DNA of 64,000 bases from Micromonospora carbonacea. Lineage in GTDB: Bacteria; Actinomycetota; Actinomycetes; Mycobacteriales; Micromonosporaceae. The stretch is from positions 1,152,001 through 1,216,000 of the forward strand of contig NZ_JACHMZ010000001.1 of the NCBI RefSeq assembly GCF_014205165.1, in the 5' to 3' direction. The translations under genes and the position numbers were made by a program. Shown in pieces: positions 56,043 to 64,000 of the stretch (position 1 is the first letter of the stretch; the number at the start of each line of letters is the position of its first letter). A model generated the notes under the pieces. It made no database searches. It had not been told where the DNA came from and was given only the letters and a program-made list of their open reading frames with translations.

Positions 56043-57221
56043 GTGCGAACGGTGGAGCCCCTGCACCTGCGGCTGTTGCGGTTGCTCCGCGACGAGGGAG
56101 CCGTGTCCCGGGCGGAGCTGGGCGACCGGCTGGAGATGGCGCGCCCCCGGCTGCTCGCCGAGCTGGAGCGGCTGGTGGACCTCGGCTACGTCGCCGAGGC
56201 CGGCCTCGCGGCGTCGCGGGGCGGGCGCCGGTCGACCCTGGTCGAGCTCAACCCGCAGCTGCGCTTCGCGGCGGTCGACCTCGGGGCGAGCTCGATCGAC
56301 GTCGAGGTGGTCAACGGGCGGCTGGAGCCGGTGTCCGCGTACGCGGAGCCGGCCGACATCCGCAACGGTCCGAAGGTGACCCTCCAGCGGGTCAACGAGC
56401 TGCTGCACAAGTTCCGGGTCGACGGGGCGTACGAGCGGCTGCACGCCGTGGGCATCGGCGTCCCCGGGCCCGTGAGCTTCCGCGACGGGGTGCCGGTCTC
56501 GCCGCCGATCATGCCGGGCTGGGACCGCTTCCCCGTCCGCGAGCTGCTGACCCGCGAGCACGGCTGCCCCGCGGTGGTCGACAACGACGTCAACATCATG
56601 GCGATCGGCGAGCGGCACGGCGGCGTCGCCCACTCGGTGGACGACTTCCTGTTCGTCAAGATCGGCACCGGCATCGGGTGCGGGATCTACCTCAGCGGCG
56701 AGGTCTACCGGGGCACCGACGGCTGCGCCGGGGACATCGGCCACATCCAGGTCGACACGCACGGGCCGACGTGCTCCTGCGGCAACGCCGGCTGCCTGGA
56801 GGCGCTGTTCAGCGGGGCCGCCCTGGCCCGCGACGCGAACGCCGCCGCCCGCAACGGCTCCTCGCCGGCCCTGGCCGAGCGACTGTCCACCCGGGGCACC
56901 GTCACGGCGGAGGACGTCGCCGAGGGCGCCATCGAGGGCGACGTGGTCTGCATCCAGCTCATCCGCGACGGCGGCCGGCGGGTCGGCGGCGTGCTGGCCG
57001 GGCTGGTCAGCTTCACCAACCCGTCGATGATCGTGATCGGCGGCGGGCTGGCCAGGCTGGGCCACATCCTGCTCGCCGAGATCCGCAGCGTGGTCTACCG
57101 CCGGTCGCTGCCACTGGCCACCGGCAACCTGCCGGTCGTCCTGTCCGAGCTGGGCTCGCGCGCCGGGGTGGCCGGCGCCGCCGTGCTCGCCAGCGACGTG
57201 GCCTTCGGGGAGGCGTCATGA
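56043..57221 (+). CDS. ROK family transcriptional regulator
   Basis: A 392-residue NagC/XylR-type regulator. N-terminal winged helix (PLHLRLLRLLRDEGAVSRAELGDRLEMARPRLLAELERLVDLGYV). The ROK kinase-fold domain has AAVDLGASSIDVEVVNG, DNDVNIMAIGERHGG, IGTGIGCGIYLSG and the zinc motif CSCGNAGCLEALF. It is the first gene of the ABC operon and overlaps it by 4 bp (ATGA), so it probably controls that operon and itself in response to the imported sugar. The GTG at 56043 has GGAGG 10 nt upstream. Confidence 0.93.
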   Translation: MRTVEPLHLRLLRLLRDEGAVSRAELGDRLEMARPRLLAELERLVDLGYVAEAGLAASRGGRRSTLVELNPQLRFAAVDLGASSIDVEVVNGRLEPVSAYAEPADIRNGPKVTLQRVNELLHKFRVDGAYERLHAVGIGVPGPVSFRDGVPVSPPIMPGWDRFPVRELLTREHGCPAVVDNDVNIMAIGERHGGVAHSVDDFLFVKIGTGIGCGIYLSGEVYRGTDGCAGDIGHIQVDTHGPTCSCGNAGCLEALFSGAALARDANAAARNGSSPALAERLSTRGTVTAEDVAEGAIEGDVVCIQLIRDGGRRVGGVLAGLVSFTNPSMIVIGGGLARLGHILLAEIRSVVYRRSLPLATGNLPVVLSELGSRAGVAGAAVLASDVAFGEAS

Positions 57222-58792
57222 GCCAGGACGAGAACGCGGCCCCGCTGGTCGAGGCCCCCGCCGACACCGTGGCCGGTGAGGTGGTGCTGCGGCTGACCGA
57301 CGTGGTGAAGACCTTCCCCGGCGTACGGGCGCTGGGCGGGGTGCAGCTCGAGGTGCGGGCCGGCGAGGTGCACTGCCTGCTCGGCCAGAACGGCGCCGGC
57401 AAGTCCACCCTGATCAAGGTCCTCGCGGGGGTGCACCGCCCCGACTCGGGCCAGGTGCAGTGGCGGGGCCAGCCGGTCGAGTTCACCAACCCACAGGCCG
57501 CCATGCGCGCCGGCATCGCCACGATCTACCAGGAACTCGACCTGGTCGACGACCTGTCGGTCGCCGAGAACGCGTTCCTCGGCCACGAGCCGCGCCGGGG
57601 CGGTTTCGTCCGCCGCGGCCACATGGCCCGCCGGACCCGGGAGATCCTGGGCCGGCTCGGCCACGGCGAGATCCCGCCGGGCCGGATGGTGCGGGCGCTG
57701 CCGGCGGCCGGCAAGCAGATCGTCAGCATGGCCCGGGCGCTCTCCCACGAGGCCCGACTGATCATCATGGACGAGCCGAGCGCGGTGCTGGCCCACGACG
57801 AGGTGGGCAACCTGTTCCGGATCATCCGTGAGCTGACCGCGCAGGGCATCGCCGTCATCTACATCTCCCACCGCATGGAGGAGATCCGCGAGATCGGCGA
57901 CCGGGTGACCGTACTCAAGGACGGCCGGACCACGGCGGCGAACCTGCCGGCGCGCGACACCCCGACCGGCGAGCTGGTCGCGAAGATGACGGGCCGCACC
58001 ATCGAGTACGTCTTCCCGGACCGTCCCGCCGACACCGGCGCCGGCGCGGAGCTGCTCCAGGTCGACGGGCTGACCCGGGCCGGGGAGTTCGCCGACGTGT
58101 CGCTGCGCGTGCGGGCCGGCGAGATCGTCGGCATCGCGGGGCTGGTCGGCTCCGGCCGCTCCGAGCTGATGGAGACCATCTACGGCGCACGCCGCGCGGA
58201 TGCCGGCACGGTCCGGATGGGCGGGCACGCGCTGCGTCCGGGCAGCGTCGGCGCGGCGGTACGGGCCGGCATGGGGCTGGCCCCCGAGGAGCGCAAGAGC
58301 CAGGCGCTGCTGCTCGGCGAACCGATCTTCCGCAACGTCACGCTGGCCACGTTCGGCCGGTTCGCCCGCCTCGGCTTCACCGACGCCGGGCGGGAACGGG
58401 CCGAGGCGGAGGGAATCGCCGACTCCCTGGAGCTGCGTCCCCGCGACGTGCGCCGGCCGGTGCGCACCCTCTCCGGCGGCAACCAGCAGAAGGTCGTGGT
58501 CGGGCGCTGGCTGCTCGGCGGCACGAAGCTGCTGCTGCTCGACGAGCCCACCCGGGGCGTCGACGTCGGTGCCCGGGCGGAGCTGTACCAGGTGATCCGG
58601 GGGCTGGCCGCCCAGGGCGTCGGGGTGCTGCTGGTCTCCAGCGAGGTGCCCGAGGTGCTCGGCCTGGCCGATCGGGTGCTGGTGATGCGCGAGGGCCGGA
58701 TGGTGCGCGAGGCGCCCGCCGGTGAACTGGACGAAGACACGGTGCTCGACCTCGTCATGGCGGGGTCGCTGATGGAAGGCGCACCAGCATGA
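57218..58792 (+). CDS. Sugar ABC transporter ATP-binding protein (double NBD, RbsA type)
   Basis: A 524-residue fused ATPase. Domain 1 has Walker A GQNGAGKST, Walker B LIIMDEPSAVL and ALPAAGKQ where LSGGQ would stand. Domain 2 has GLVGSGRSE in place of Walker A (typical for RbsA/MglA), signature LSGGNQQKV and LLLLDEPTRGVD. The ATG overlaps the ROK stop, and its stop overlaps the permease start. Confidence 0.94.
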   Translation: MSQDENAAPLVEAPADTVAGEVVLRLTDVVKTFPGVRALGGVQLEVRAGEVHCLLGQNGAGKSTLIKVLAGVHRPDSGQVQWRGQPVEFTNPQAAMRAGIATIYQELDLVDDLSVAENAFLGHEPRRGGFVRRGHMARRTREILGRLGHGEIPPGRMVRALPAAGKQIVSMARALSHEARLIIMDEPSAVLAHDEVGNLFRIIRELTAQGIAVIYISHRMEEIREIGDRVTVLKDGRTTAANLPARDTPTGELVAKMTGRTIEYVFPDRPADTGAGAELLQVDGLTRAGEFADVSLRVRAGEIVGIAGLVGSGRSELMETIYGARRADAGTVRMGGHALRPGSVGAAVRAGMGLAPEERKSQALLLGEPIFRNVTLATFGRFARLGFTDAGRERAEAEGIADSLELRPRDVRRPVRTLSGGNQQKVVVGRWLLGGTKLLLLDEPTRGVDVGARAELYQVIRGLAAQGVGVLLVSSEVPEVLGLADRVLVMREGRMVREAPAGELDEDTVLDLVMAGSLMEGAPA

Positions 58793-59925
58793 CCGATAGC
58801 ACACCCACCGCCACACCGGAGCGGCCGGCGGAGCTGCCGGCCCAGTCCCCGCCCGTGGACCCCGCCGCGACGGCGGCGACCGCCAAGAGCCCCGGTCACC
58901 ACGGGGCCGCCCCTGCCGGCCGGCTCTCCTTCTGGCGCGGCGACAGCGGCGAGGGCGCCCGGCGCAACCTCGGCCTGATCGGCGTCCTCGTCGTGCTGGT
59001 CGTGATCGGCATCGCGACCCGCCCCGACCTGTACGGCAACTCGAGCTGGGTGTGGGACAACATCCTCACCATCCTCAAGCTCGCGTCCGTGGTCGGCGTG
59101 GTCACCGTCGGCATGACGTTCGTGATCATCGGCGGCGGGATCGACCTGTCGGTCGGCGCGATCGTGGCGCTGGCCGGGGTGTGGGCCACCACGCTGGCCA
59201 CCCAGAGCTACGGCACGGGTGGCATGATCTTCACGGCGCTCGCCGTCGGGCTGGGCGTCGGCCTGGTCAACGGCCTGCTCGTCTCCTACGGGAAGCTGGT
59301 GCCGTTCATCGCCACCCTGGCCATGATGGTGGCCGCCCGGGGCCTGGCCGCGGAGATCTCCGACAAGCAGACCCAGGTGTCGAGCAACAGTGTGATCAAC
59401 GGGATCGCCAGCACCAGCCCGCTCGGCATCCCCCTGCTGGTCTACATCCTCGCCGCCGTGGTGGTCGCCGGCTGGGTGCTGCTCAACCGGACGACGTTCG
59501 GCCGGCGCACCGTCGCCGTCGGCGGCAACCCGGAGGCGGCCCGGCTCGCCGGCATCAACGTGCGGCGGCACACCGTGCTGCTCTACGCGCTGTCCGGCCT
59601 CTGCTGCGGCATCGCCGCGATCATGCTGACCGCGCAGGCCAACTCCGCCCAGGCGGCGATGGCGAACCTCTACGAGCTGGACGCGATCGCCGCCGCGATC
59701 ATCGGCGGCACGCTGCTCAGCGGCGGGCGGGGGACCATCGTCGGCTCCCTGCTCGGGGTGATCATCTTCTCCACCATCACCAACCTCTTCGCCATCAACG
59801 GCCTCTCCACCGAGGCCCAGAACATGGTCAAGGGCGGGATCATCGTGGCCGCCGTCCTGATCCAGCAGTTCCAGTTCCGCAGCTTCACCCAGTTCCTCGG
59901 CCGCAACCGCCTCACCACCACCTGA
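58789..59925 (+). CDS. Sugar ABC transporter permease (RbsC type)
   Basis: A 378-residue permease. A ~50-residue Pro/Ala-rich N-terminus precedes about ten helices; VGMTFVIIGGGIDLSVGAIVALAGVWATTLA is the BPD_transp_2 signature. ATGA overlap with the ATPase. 140 bp follow before the binding protein; that gap is CAC-rich without a hairpin. Confidence 0.93.
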   Translation: MTDSTPTATPERPAELPAQSPPVDPAATAATAKSPGHHGAAPAGRLSFWRGDSGEGARRNLGLIGVLVVLVVIGIATRPDLYGNSSWVWDNILTILKLASVVGVVTVGMTFVIIGGGIDLSVGAIVALAGVWATTLATQSYGTGGMIFTALAVGLGVGLVNGLLVSYGKLVPFIATLAMMVAARGLAAEISDKQTQVSSNSVINGIASTSPLGIPLLVYILAAVVVAGWVLLNRTTFGRRTVAVGGNPEAARLAGINVRRHTVLLYALSGLCCGIAAIMLTAQANSAQAAMANLYELDAIAAAIIGGTLLSGGRGTIVGSLLGVIIFSTITNLFAINGLSTEAQNMVKGGIIVAAVLIQQFQFRSFTQFLGRNRLTTT

Positions 59926-60065
59926 TCCGCCCGAGGCACCCGAGCACCACCCGCACCACCACCCGAGGCACCACACCGCCCAGCACATCCGGCGACCGTC
60001 GCACCGACGGTGGCTCGGCGCACCACACCCTTCTTCCGCCCACCACCCTCTTCCAGGAGGTCGTC

Positions 60066-61124
60066 ATGACCCAGCACAGTCGGGACCTGTCCCGTCGGCG
60101 GCTGCTGTTCGGCGGGGCCGCGCTCGGCGCGGGCGCGCTGCTCACCGCGTGCACCAGCAACGAGGCGGCGCCCACGGCGGCGCAGACCAAGGTGGCCGAG
60201 GCCGCCTCAGGCGGCAACAGCGCCCCGGGCAAGCAGGTGACCATCGGCTTCTCCGCCCCGGCCGCCGACCACGGCTGGATCGCCGCCATCACCAACAACG
60301 CCAAGGCGCAGGCCGGCGCGTACTCCGACGTGAAGTTCACGTCGGTCGAGGCCGGCGCGGACGCGGCGGCCCAGCGGGCGGCGCTGTCCACCCTGGTCGC
60401 CCAGAAGCCGGACGTCATCGTGCTGCTGCCGCACGACGGCAAGGAGCTCAACGCCTTCGGCCTGGAGGCCATGAAGGCCGGCATCCCCGTGGTCAACCTG
60501 GACCGGGCCTTCCCGGACGCCCGGGCCTACCGGCTCCAGATCAAGGGCGACAACTACGGCATGGGGGTGGCCGCGGCCACCTTCATCATCGAGCAGCTCA
60601 AGGCCAAGGGCGTCAGCAACCCGATCATCGGCGAGATCCCCGGCATCGACTCGCTGGAGCTGACCCAGGAGCGCTCGAAGGGCTTCGCGGACACGCTCGC
60701 CGCGAGCGGCTTCAAGGTGGCCAACCGGCGTCCGGCGGAGTTCACGGCGGACTCCGGCCAGCAGGCCGCCACCGGCCTGTTCCAGGCGCTGCCGAAGATC
60801 GACGCGATCTGGAACCACGACGACGACCAGGGCATCGGGGTGCTCGCCGCCGTCAACCAGGCCAACCGCAAGGAATTCTTCATGGTCGGCGGCGCCGGCT
60901 CGAAGAAGGCGATGGAGGACATCCAGGCCGACAACACGGTCCTGAAGGCCACCGTCACCTACAGCCCGTCGATGGCGTCCTCCGCGATCTCGCTCGCCCG
61001 GCTCATCGGCCAGGGCAAGGGCATGTCCGACCTGGTGGAGCTCCAGGTGCCCAAGGAGATCGTGCTGGCGTCCGAGACGATCACCAAGGAGAACGCGAGC
61101 AACTACCTCAAGCTCGGGTTCTGA
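60066..61124 (+). CDS. Sugar ABC transporter substrate-binding lipoprotein (RbsB type)
   Basis: A 352-residue periplasmic-binding-protein-like lipoprotein. Its signal has twin arginines (DLSRRRLLFGGAALGAGALLTAC) and a lipobox, so Tat export is likely. The mature domain begins KQVTIGFSAPAADHGWIAAITNNAKAQA and contains VNLDRAFPD and IWNHDDDQGIGVLAAV. AGGAGG stands 6 nt before the ATG. The ligand is not readable; the family binds pentoses, galactose and cyclitols. Confidence 0.93.
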   Translation: MTQHSRDLSRRRLLFGGAALGAGALLTACTSNEAAPTAAQTKVAEAASGGNSAPGKQVTIGFSAPAADHGWIAAITNNAKAQAGAYSDVKFTSVEAGADAAAQRAALSTLVAQKPDVIVLLPHDGKELNAFGLEAMKAGIPVVNLDRAFPDARAYRLQIKGDNYGMGVAAATFIIEQLKAKGVSNPIIGEIPGIDSLELTQERSKGFADTLAASGFKVANRRPAEFTADSGQQAATGLFQALPKIDAIWNHDDDQGIGVLAAVNQANRKEFFMVGGAGSKKAMEDIQADNTVLKATVTYSPSMASSAISLARLIGQGKGMSDLVELQVPKEIVLASETITKENASNYLKLGF

Positions 61125-61144
61125 CACACGGGGGGAGACCCACC

Positions 61145-62371
61145 TTGTCCACTCACCACAGTCAACTGCGGGTCGGGATGGTCGGCTACGCGTTCATGGG
61201 CGCCGCGCACTCACAGGCGTGGCGCACCGTGAACCGGGTGTACGACCTGCCGGCGCAGGTGCGGATGTCGTTGGTCTGCGGCCGGGACACCGGCAAGGTG
61301 GCCGAGGCCGCCGACCGGCTCGGCTGGGACGGGTACACCACGGACTGGCGTAGCCTCGTCGAGTCCGACGAGATCGACGTGGTCGACATCTGCACACCGG
61401 GGGACAGCCACGCCGAGATCGCGCTGGCCGCGCTGGCCGCCGGCAAGCACGTGCTCTGCGAGAAGCCGCTGGCCAACACGGTCGCCGAGGCCCGCGAGAT
61501 GGCCGCCGCGGCGATCGCCGCGCAGGCGTCGGGGGTCCGGTCCATGTGCGGCTTCACCTACCGCCGGGTCCCGGCGGTCACCCTGATGCGGCAGATGATC
61601 GCCGACGGAAGACTCGGCACCATCCGCCACGTCCGGGCGGCGTACCTCCAGGACTGGATCGTCGACCCGCAGTTCCCGCTGGTCTGGCGGTTGCAGAGGG
61701 ACAAGGCGGGCTCCGGCGCGCTGGGTGACATCGGTGCGCACATCATCGACATGACCCAGTACGTCACGGGCCAGCGGATCACGGGGGTCAGCGCGATCAC
61801 CGAGACGTTCGTCAAGCAGCGTCCGTTGCCGGCGGAGTACAGCGGCCTGGCCGCGCAGGCCGCCGGCAACGGCGCGGCCGACGGTCCGGGCCCGGACACG
61901 GGACCGGTCACCGTGGACGACGCGGCGGTCTTCGTGGCCCGGCTCGCCGACGGCGCGCTGGCCACGTACGAGGCGAGCCGCTTCGCCACCGGCCGCAAGA
62001 ACGCGCTGCGGATCGAGATCAACGGTTCGCTGGGCACCCTGGTCTTCGACCTGGAACGCCTCAACGAGCTGGAGTTCTACGACGCGACGCGGCCCGCCGC
62101 CGAGCAGGGCTTCACCCGCATCCTGGTGACCGAGGCCGAGCACCCGTACATGTCGGCGTGGTGGCCGCCGGGCCACATCATCGGCTACGAGCACAGCTTC
62201 ACCCACCAGGCGCGCGACCTCGTCGAGGCGATCGCCACCGGCGTCGACCCCGCGCCGTCGTTCGTCGACGGGTTGCAGGTCCAGCTCGTGCTGGACGCGG
62301 TGACCCACTCGGCGGAGCAGGGCTCCAGCTGGACCGACGTGGAGCCGGCGTTGGAGGCGGTCGCCGCCTGA
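61145..62371 (+). CDS. Gfo/Idh/MocA family oxidoreductase
   Basis: A 408-residue NAD(P)-dependent sugar/cyclitol dehydrogenase. The Rossmann core is RVGMVGYAFMGAAHSQAW, the conserved Lys is in VLCEKPLANTVAEAREM, and ALGDIGAHIIDMTQYVTG carries the catalytic Asp/His. The start is a TTG at 61145 with GGGGGAGA about 8 nt upstream. It is 20 bp after the binding protein gene and probably oxidises the imported substrate or a derivative. A terminator follows. Confidence 0.92.
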   Translation: MSTHHSQLRVGMVGYAFMGAAHSQAWRTVNRVYDLPAQVRMSLVCGRDTGKVAEAADRLGWDGYTTDWRSLVESDEIDVVDICTPGDSHAEIALAALAAGKHVLCEKPLANTVAEAREMAAAAIAAQASGVRSMCGFTYRRVPAVTLMRQMIADGRLGTIRHVRAAYLQDWIVDPQFPLVWRLQRDKAGSGALGDIGAHIIDMTQYVTGQRITGVSAITETFVKQRPLPAEYSGLAAQAAGNGAADGPGPDTGPVTVDDAAVFVARLADGALATYEASRFATGRKNALRIEINGSLGTLVFDLERLNELEFYDATRPAAEQGFTRILVTEAEHPYMSAWWPPGHIIGYEHSFTHQARDLVEAIATGVDPAPSFVDGLQVQLVLDAVTHSAEQGSSWTDVEPALEAVAA

Positions 62372-62377
62372 CCGGAC

Positions 62378-62405
62378 GGCGGTGCGGCCCACGGGCCGCG
62401 CCGCC
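62378..62405 (+). terminator. Terminator after the sugar operon
   Basis: GGCGGTGCGGCCC (62378-62390), loop AC and GGGCCGCGCCGCC (62393-62405) pair except for one position. It starts 6 nt after the oxidoreductase stop. Confidence 0.8.
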
Positions 62406-62735
62406 CGACCAGAGGCTTTCCGGACCGGCCGGCGAGGGACCCGCCGCGGTTGCGCCCCGCGGCGGGGACGGGGTCGGCTCCGGAGGGCGTGCGACGGCGG
62501 GCACCCGCCCGGCGCGCACGACAGCACGACGGCTTCTCCGGCGCGGCCGGACCGGGATTCCCCGGTCGCGCCGGAGGGCCGGGCACCACGCACTGCGGGG
62601 GAGACAGGGACGGGACGCCGACCGACCCTGCCTGCCAGCTCCGTCCGCCGCCCGATCCGGCGAACCCGCCCGGCACCGTTGTCGCCGCTTTCGGCGCCGG
62701 ACGTGGGGAGTCGGGCCGGGCGGCCGGGCGGGGCG
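62406..62735 (+). other. Intergenic region upstream of the inositol-phosphate synthase gene
   Basis: 330 bp, GC-rich, with overlapping Arg/Pro-rich frames and no start signals. I see no gene. The functional promoter is at its right end. Confidence 0.5.
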
Positions 62736-62753
62736 CATAATATCGACGTTGAT
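62736..62753 (+). promoter_or_regulatory. Promoter -10 and operator before the inositol-phosphate synthase gene
   Basis: CATAAT (62736-62741) is a -10 candidate. ATCGACGTTGAT (62742-62753) is an imperfect palindrome (10 of 12 positions) directly after it, suited to a repressor. The ATG is 31 bp further on. In Corynebacterium the LacI-type IpsA controls ino1; whether this site is similar is unknown. Confidence 0.5.
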
Positions 62754-62784
62754 CTATGCTGGGACCACTGGCGGAAGGAGCACC

Positions 62785-63996
62785 ATGCGTACGGGTGTCT
62801 GGCTGGTGGGGGCGCGCGGCTCGGTCGCGACCACCAGCATCGTCGGGGCGCTCGCCCTGCGGGCCGGGCTCACCGGCCCGACCGGCTGCGTCACCGAGCT
62901 GTCCGAGCTGCGGGGCCCCGCGTGGCCCTCGTTCGCCGACCTCGTGTTCGGCGGTCACGACGTGGCCGCCACCCCGCTGGCCAAGCGGGCCGAGGCCCTG
63001 GCCGACGCCGGGGTGGTCCCGGCCCGGCTGGTCGCCGCGCTCGGCGAGGAGTTGGCCGCCGTCGACGACGACGTGCGCCCCGCCCCGATGGGCGGGACCC
63101 AGGCCGACCGGGCCGCGGCCGTCGTCGCCGACCTCGCCGCGTTCCGCGAACGGCACGGGCTGGACCGGGTGGTGGTGGTCAACGTCTCGGCCACCGAGCC
63201 GGCCGCCCGCCCGCACCCCGCGCACGCCGACCCCGACGCCCTGGCCGCCGCGCTCGCCGCCGGCGCGGAGGTGCTGCCGCCCAGCTCGCTGTACGCGTAC
63301 GCGGCGTTCACCGCCGGCTGCCCCTACGTGGACTTCACCCCGTCGACCGGGGCCCGGCTGCCCGCCCTCGCGGCGCTGGCCGCCCGGCACGCCGTGCCGT
63401 ACGCGGGGCACGACGGCAAGACCGGGGAGACCCTGCTCAAGTCGGTGCTCGCCCCGATGTTCGCGATGCGGCACCTCGCGGTGCGCTCCTGGTCCGGCAC
63501 GAACCTGCTCGGCGGCGGCGACGGCGCGACCCTGGCCCAGCCGGACGCCAACGCCGCCAAGGTCGCCAGCAAGCAGCGCGTCCTCGGCGAGATCCTCGGG
63601 TACGTCCCGCAGGGCGACACCCGCATCGACTACGTCGAGGAGCTGGGCGACTTCAAGACGGCCTGGGATCTGATCACCTTCGCCGGCTTCCTCGGCACCG
63701 GCATGCGGCTGGAGTTCACCTGGCACGGCTGCGACTCCGCGCTGGCCGCCCCGCTCGTGCTCGACCTGGCCCGGATCACCGCCGCCGCGCACGCCGCCGG
63801 CCGGCACGGGCCCCTGACCGACCTGGCGTTCTTCTTCAAGGACCCGCTCGGCCCCGCCGACTCCGGGCCGGACGCGGGTGCGACCGCCGATCGTGCCCCC
63901 GGTCACGCGCTGGGCGAGCAGTGGGCCCGGCTGGCCGCGTTCGCCGCCGACCTGCACGCCGGGGCCGGGACGCCGCCGGCCGGCGGTGCCGCGTGA
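62785..63996 (+). CDS. Inositol-3-phosphate synthase family protein
   Basis: A 403-residue NAD-dependent myo-inositol-phosphate synthase homologue: RTGVWLVGARGSVATTSIVGALAL (dinucleotide loop), VVVNVSATEP, YVDFTPSTGARLPALAALA, GHDGKTGETLLKSVLAPMF and SWSGTNLLGGGDG. GGAAGGAG precedes the ATG at 62785. The stop overlaps a GTG at 63993, the beginning of a gene that leaves the window. In other actinobacteria this subfamily sits with UbiA/EboA-type genes; that is not visible here. Confidence 0.9.
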   Translation: MRTGVWLVGARGSVATTSIVGALALRAGLTGPTGCVTELSELRGPAWPSFADLVFGGHDVAATPLAKRAEALADAGVVPARLVAALGEELAAVDDDVRPAPMGGTQADRAAAVVADLAAFRERHGLDRVVVVNVSATEPAARPHPAHADPDALAAALAAGAEVLPPSSLYAYAAFTAGCPYVDFTPSTGARLPALAALAARHAVPYAGHDGKTGETLLKSVLAPMFAMRHLAVRSWSGTNLLGGGDGATLAQPDANAAKVASKQRVLGEILGYVPQGDTRIDYVEELGDFKTAWDLITFAGFLGTGMRLEFTWHGCDSALAAPLVLDLARITAAAHAAGRHGPLTDLAFFFKDPLGPADSGPDAGATADRAPGHALGEQWARLAAFAADLHAGAGTPPAGGAA

Positions 63997-64000
63997 GCAC

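Noticed and set aside
59926..60065. CAC/ACC-rich stretch between the permease and binding-protein genes
   Set aside because: Low-complexity sequence without a regular period or hairpin; not listed as a repeat.

Overview
The window is about 74% GC actinobacterial chromosome and most resembles Micromonospora or a close Micromonosporaceae relative. The evidence is GC-rich codon use, many GTG starts, leaderless promoters, TGA stops overlapping the next start, and a gene order (hrcA-dnaJ, rsmE, phoH, ybeY, CNNM protein, era, recO, uppS, smtB/zur, glyS, dgt, dnaG) that matches the block known in Mycobacterium tuberculosis around Rv2343c-Rv2374c. No rRNA, tRNA, CRISPR array, insertion sequence or prophage was seen. 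Most of the window is core genome with lineage-specific inserts.

Layout. 1-14.5 kb: a partial Pro/Gly-rich membrane protein gene, then hrcA (CIRCE operator), dnaJ, rsmE, an SDR gene, a HIT gene, a serine hydrolase, phoH-ybeY-CNNM-(dead cytidine deaminase)-era, an acyltransferase, a DUF4097 lipoprotein, recO and uppS. 14.6-19.3 kb: gnd, then a TPP-riboswitch-controlled ECF transporter (ykoE-ykoD-ykoC) for a thiamine precursor. 19.4-24.4 kb: a permease/TIGR03943 pair, an overlapping hydrolase-AAC(3)-SIS operon and a DUF6328 protein. 24.5-29.7 kb: acyl-CoA dehydrogenase, an unlisted 55-residue membrane protein, and two secreted CBM2/SGNH hydrolases with opposite domain order. 29.7-33.8 kb: a zinc regulon (znuA-znuC-znuB-smtB-zur, all minus strand) behind a Zur-like box. 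33.8-39.8 kb: small genes, glyS, a DUF559/AbiEi-like protein, a tRNA-dihydrouridine synthase and a secreted C39-like peptidase. 40.2-48 kb: GH20 hexosaminidase, ppdK, a roadblock protein, dgt and an iron-regulated siderophore-interacting protein. 48.1-52.2 kb: an envelope-type module (histidine kinase, response regulator, VanZ protein and a serine-hydrolase homologue without its catalytic residues). 52.3-54.7 kb: dnaG and a companion gene. 55.4-62.4 kb: a ROK-regulated sugar ABC operon with a Gfo/Idh/MocA oxidoreductase. 62.8-64 kb: inositol-phosphate synthase, overlapping the start of a gene that leaves the window.

The least explained features are (i) a family of four ~56-bp intergenic palindromic elements built on paired GGGGCCC cores, two of which end in a TACACT -10 hexamer exactly 6 nt before a leaderless GTG start, and (ii) a ~90-bp duplicated promoter/5'-gene segment carrying CGTAT-N10-ATACG in front of both the VanZ gene and the degenerate serine hydrolase, the second copy including an 18-codon leader ORF that resembles the VanZ N-terminus.
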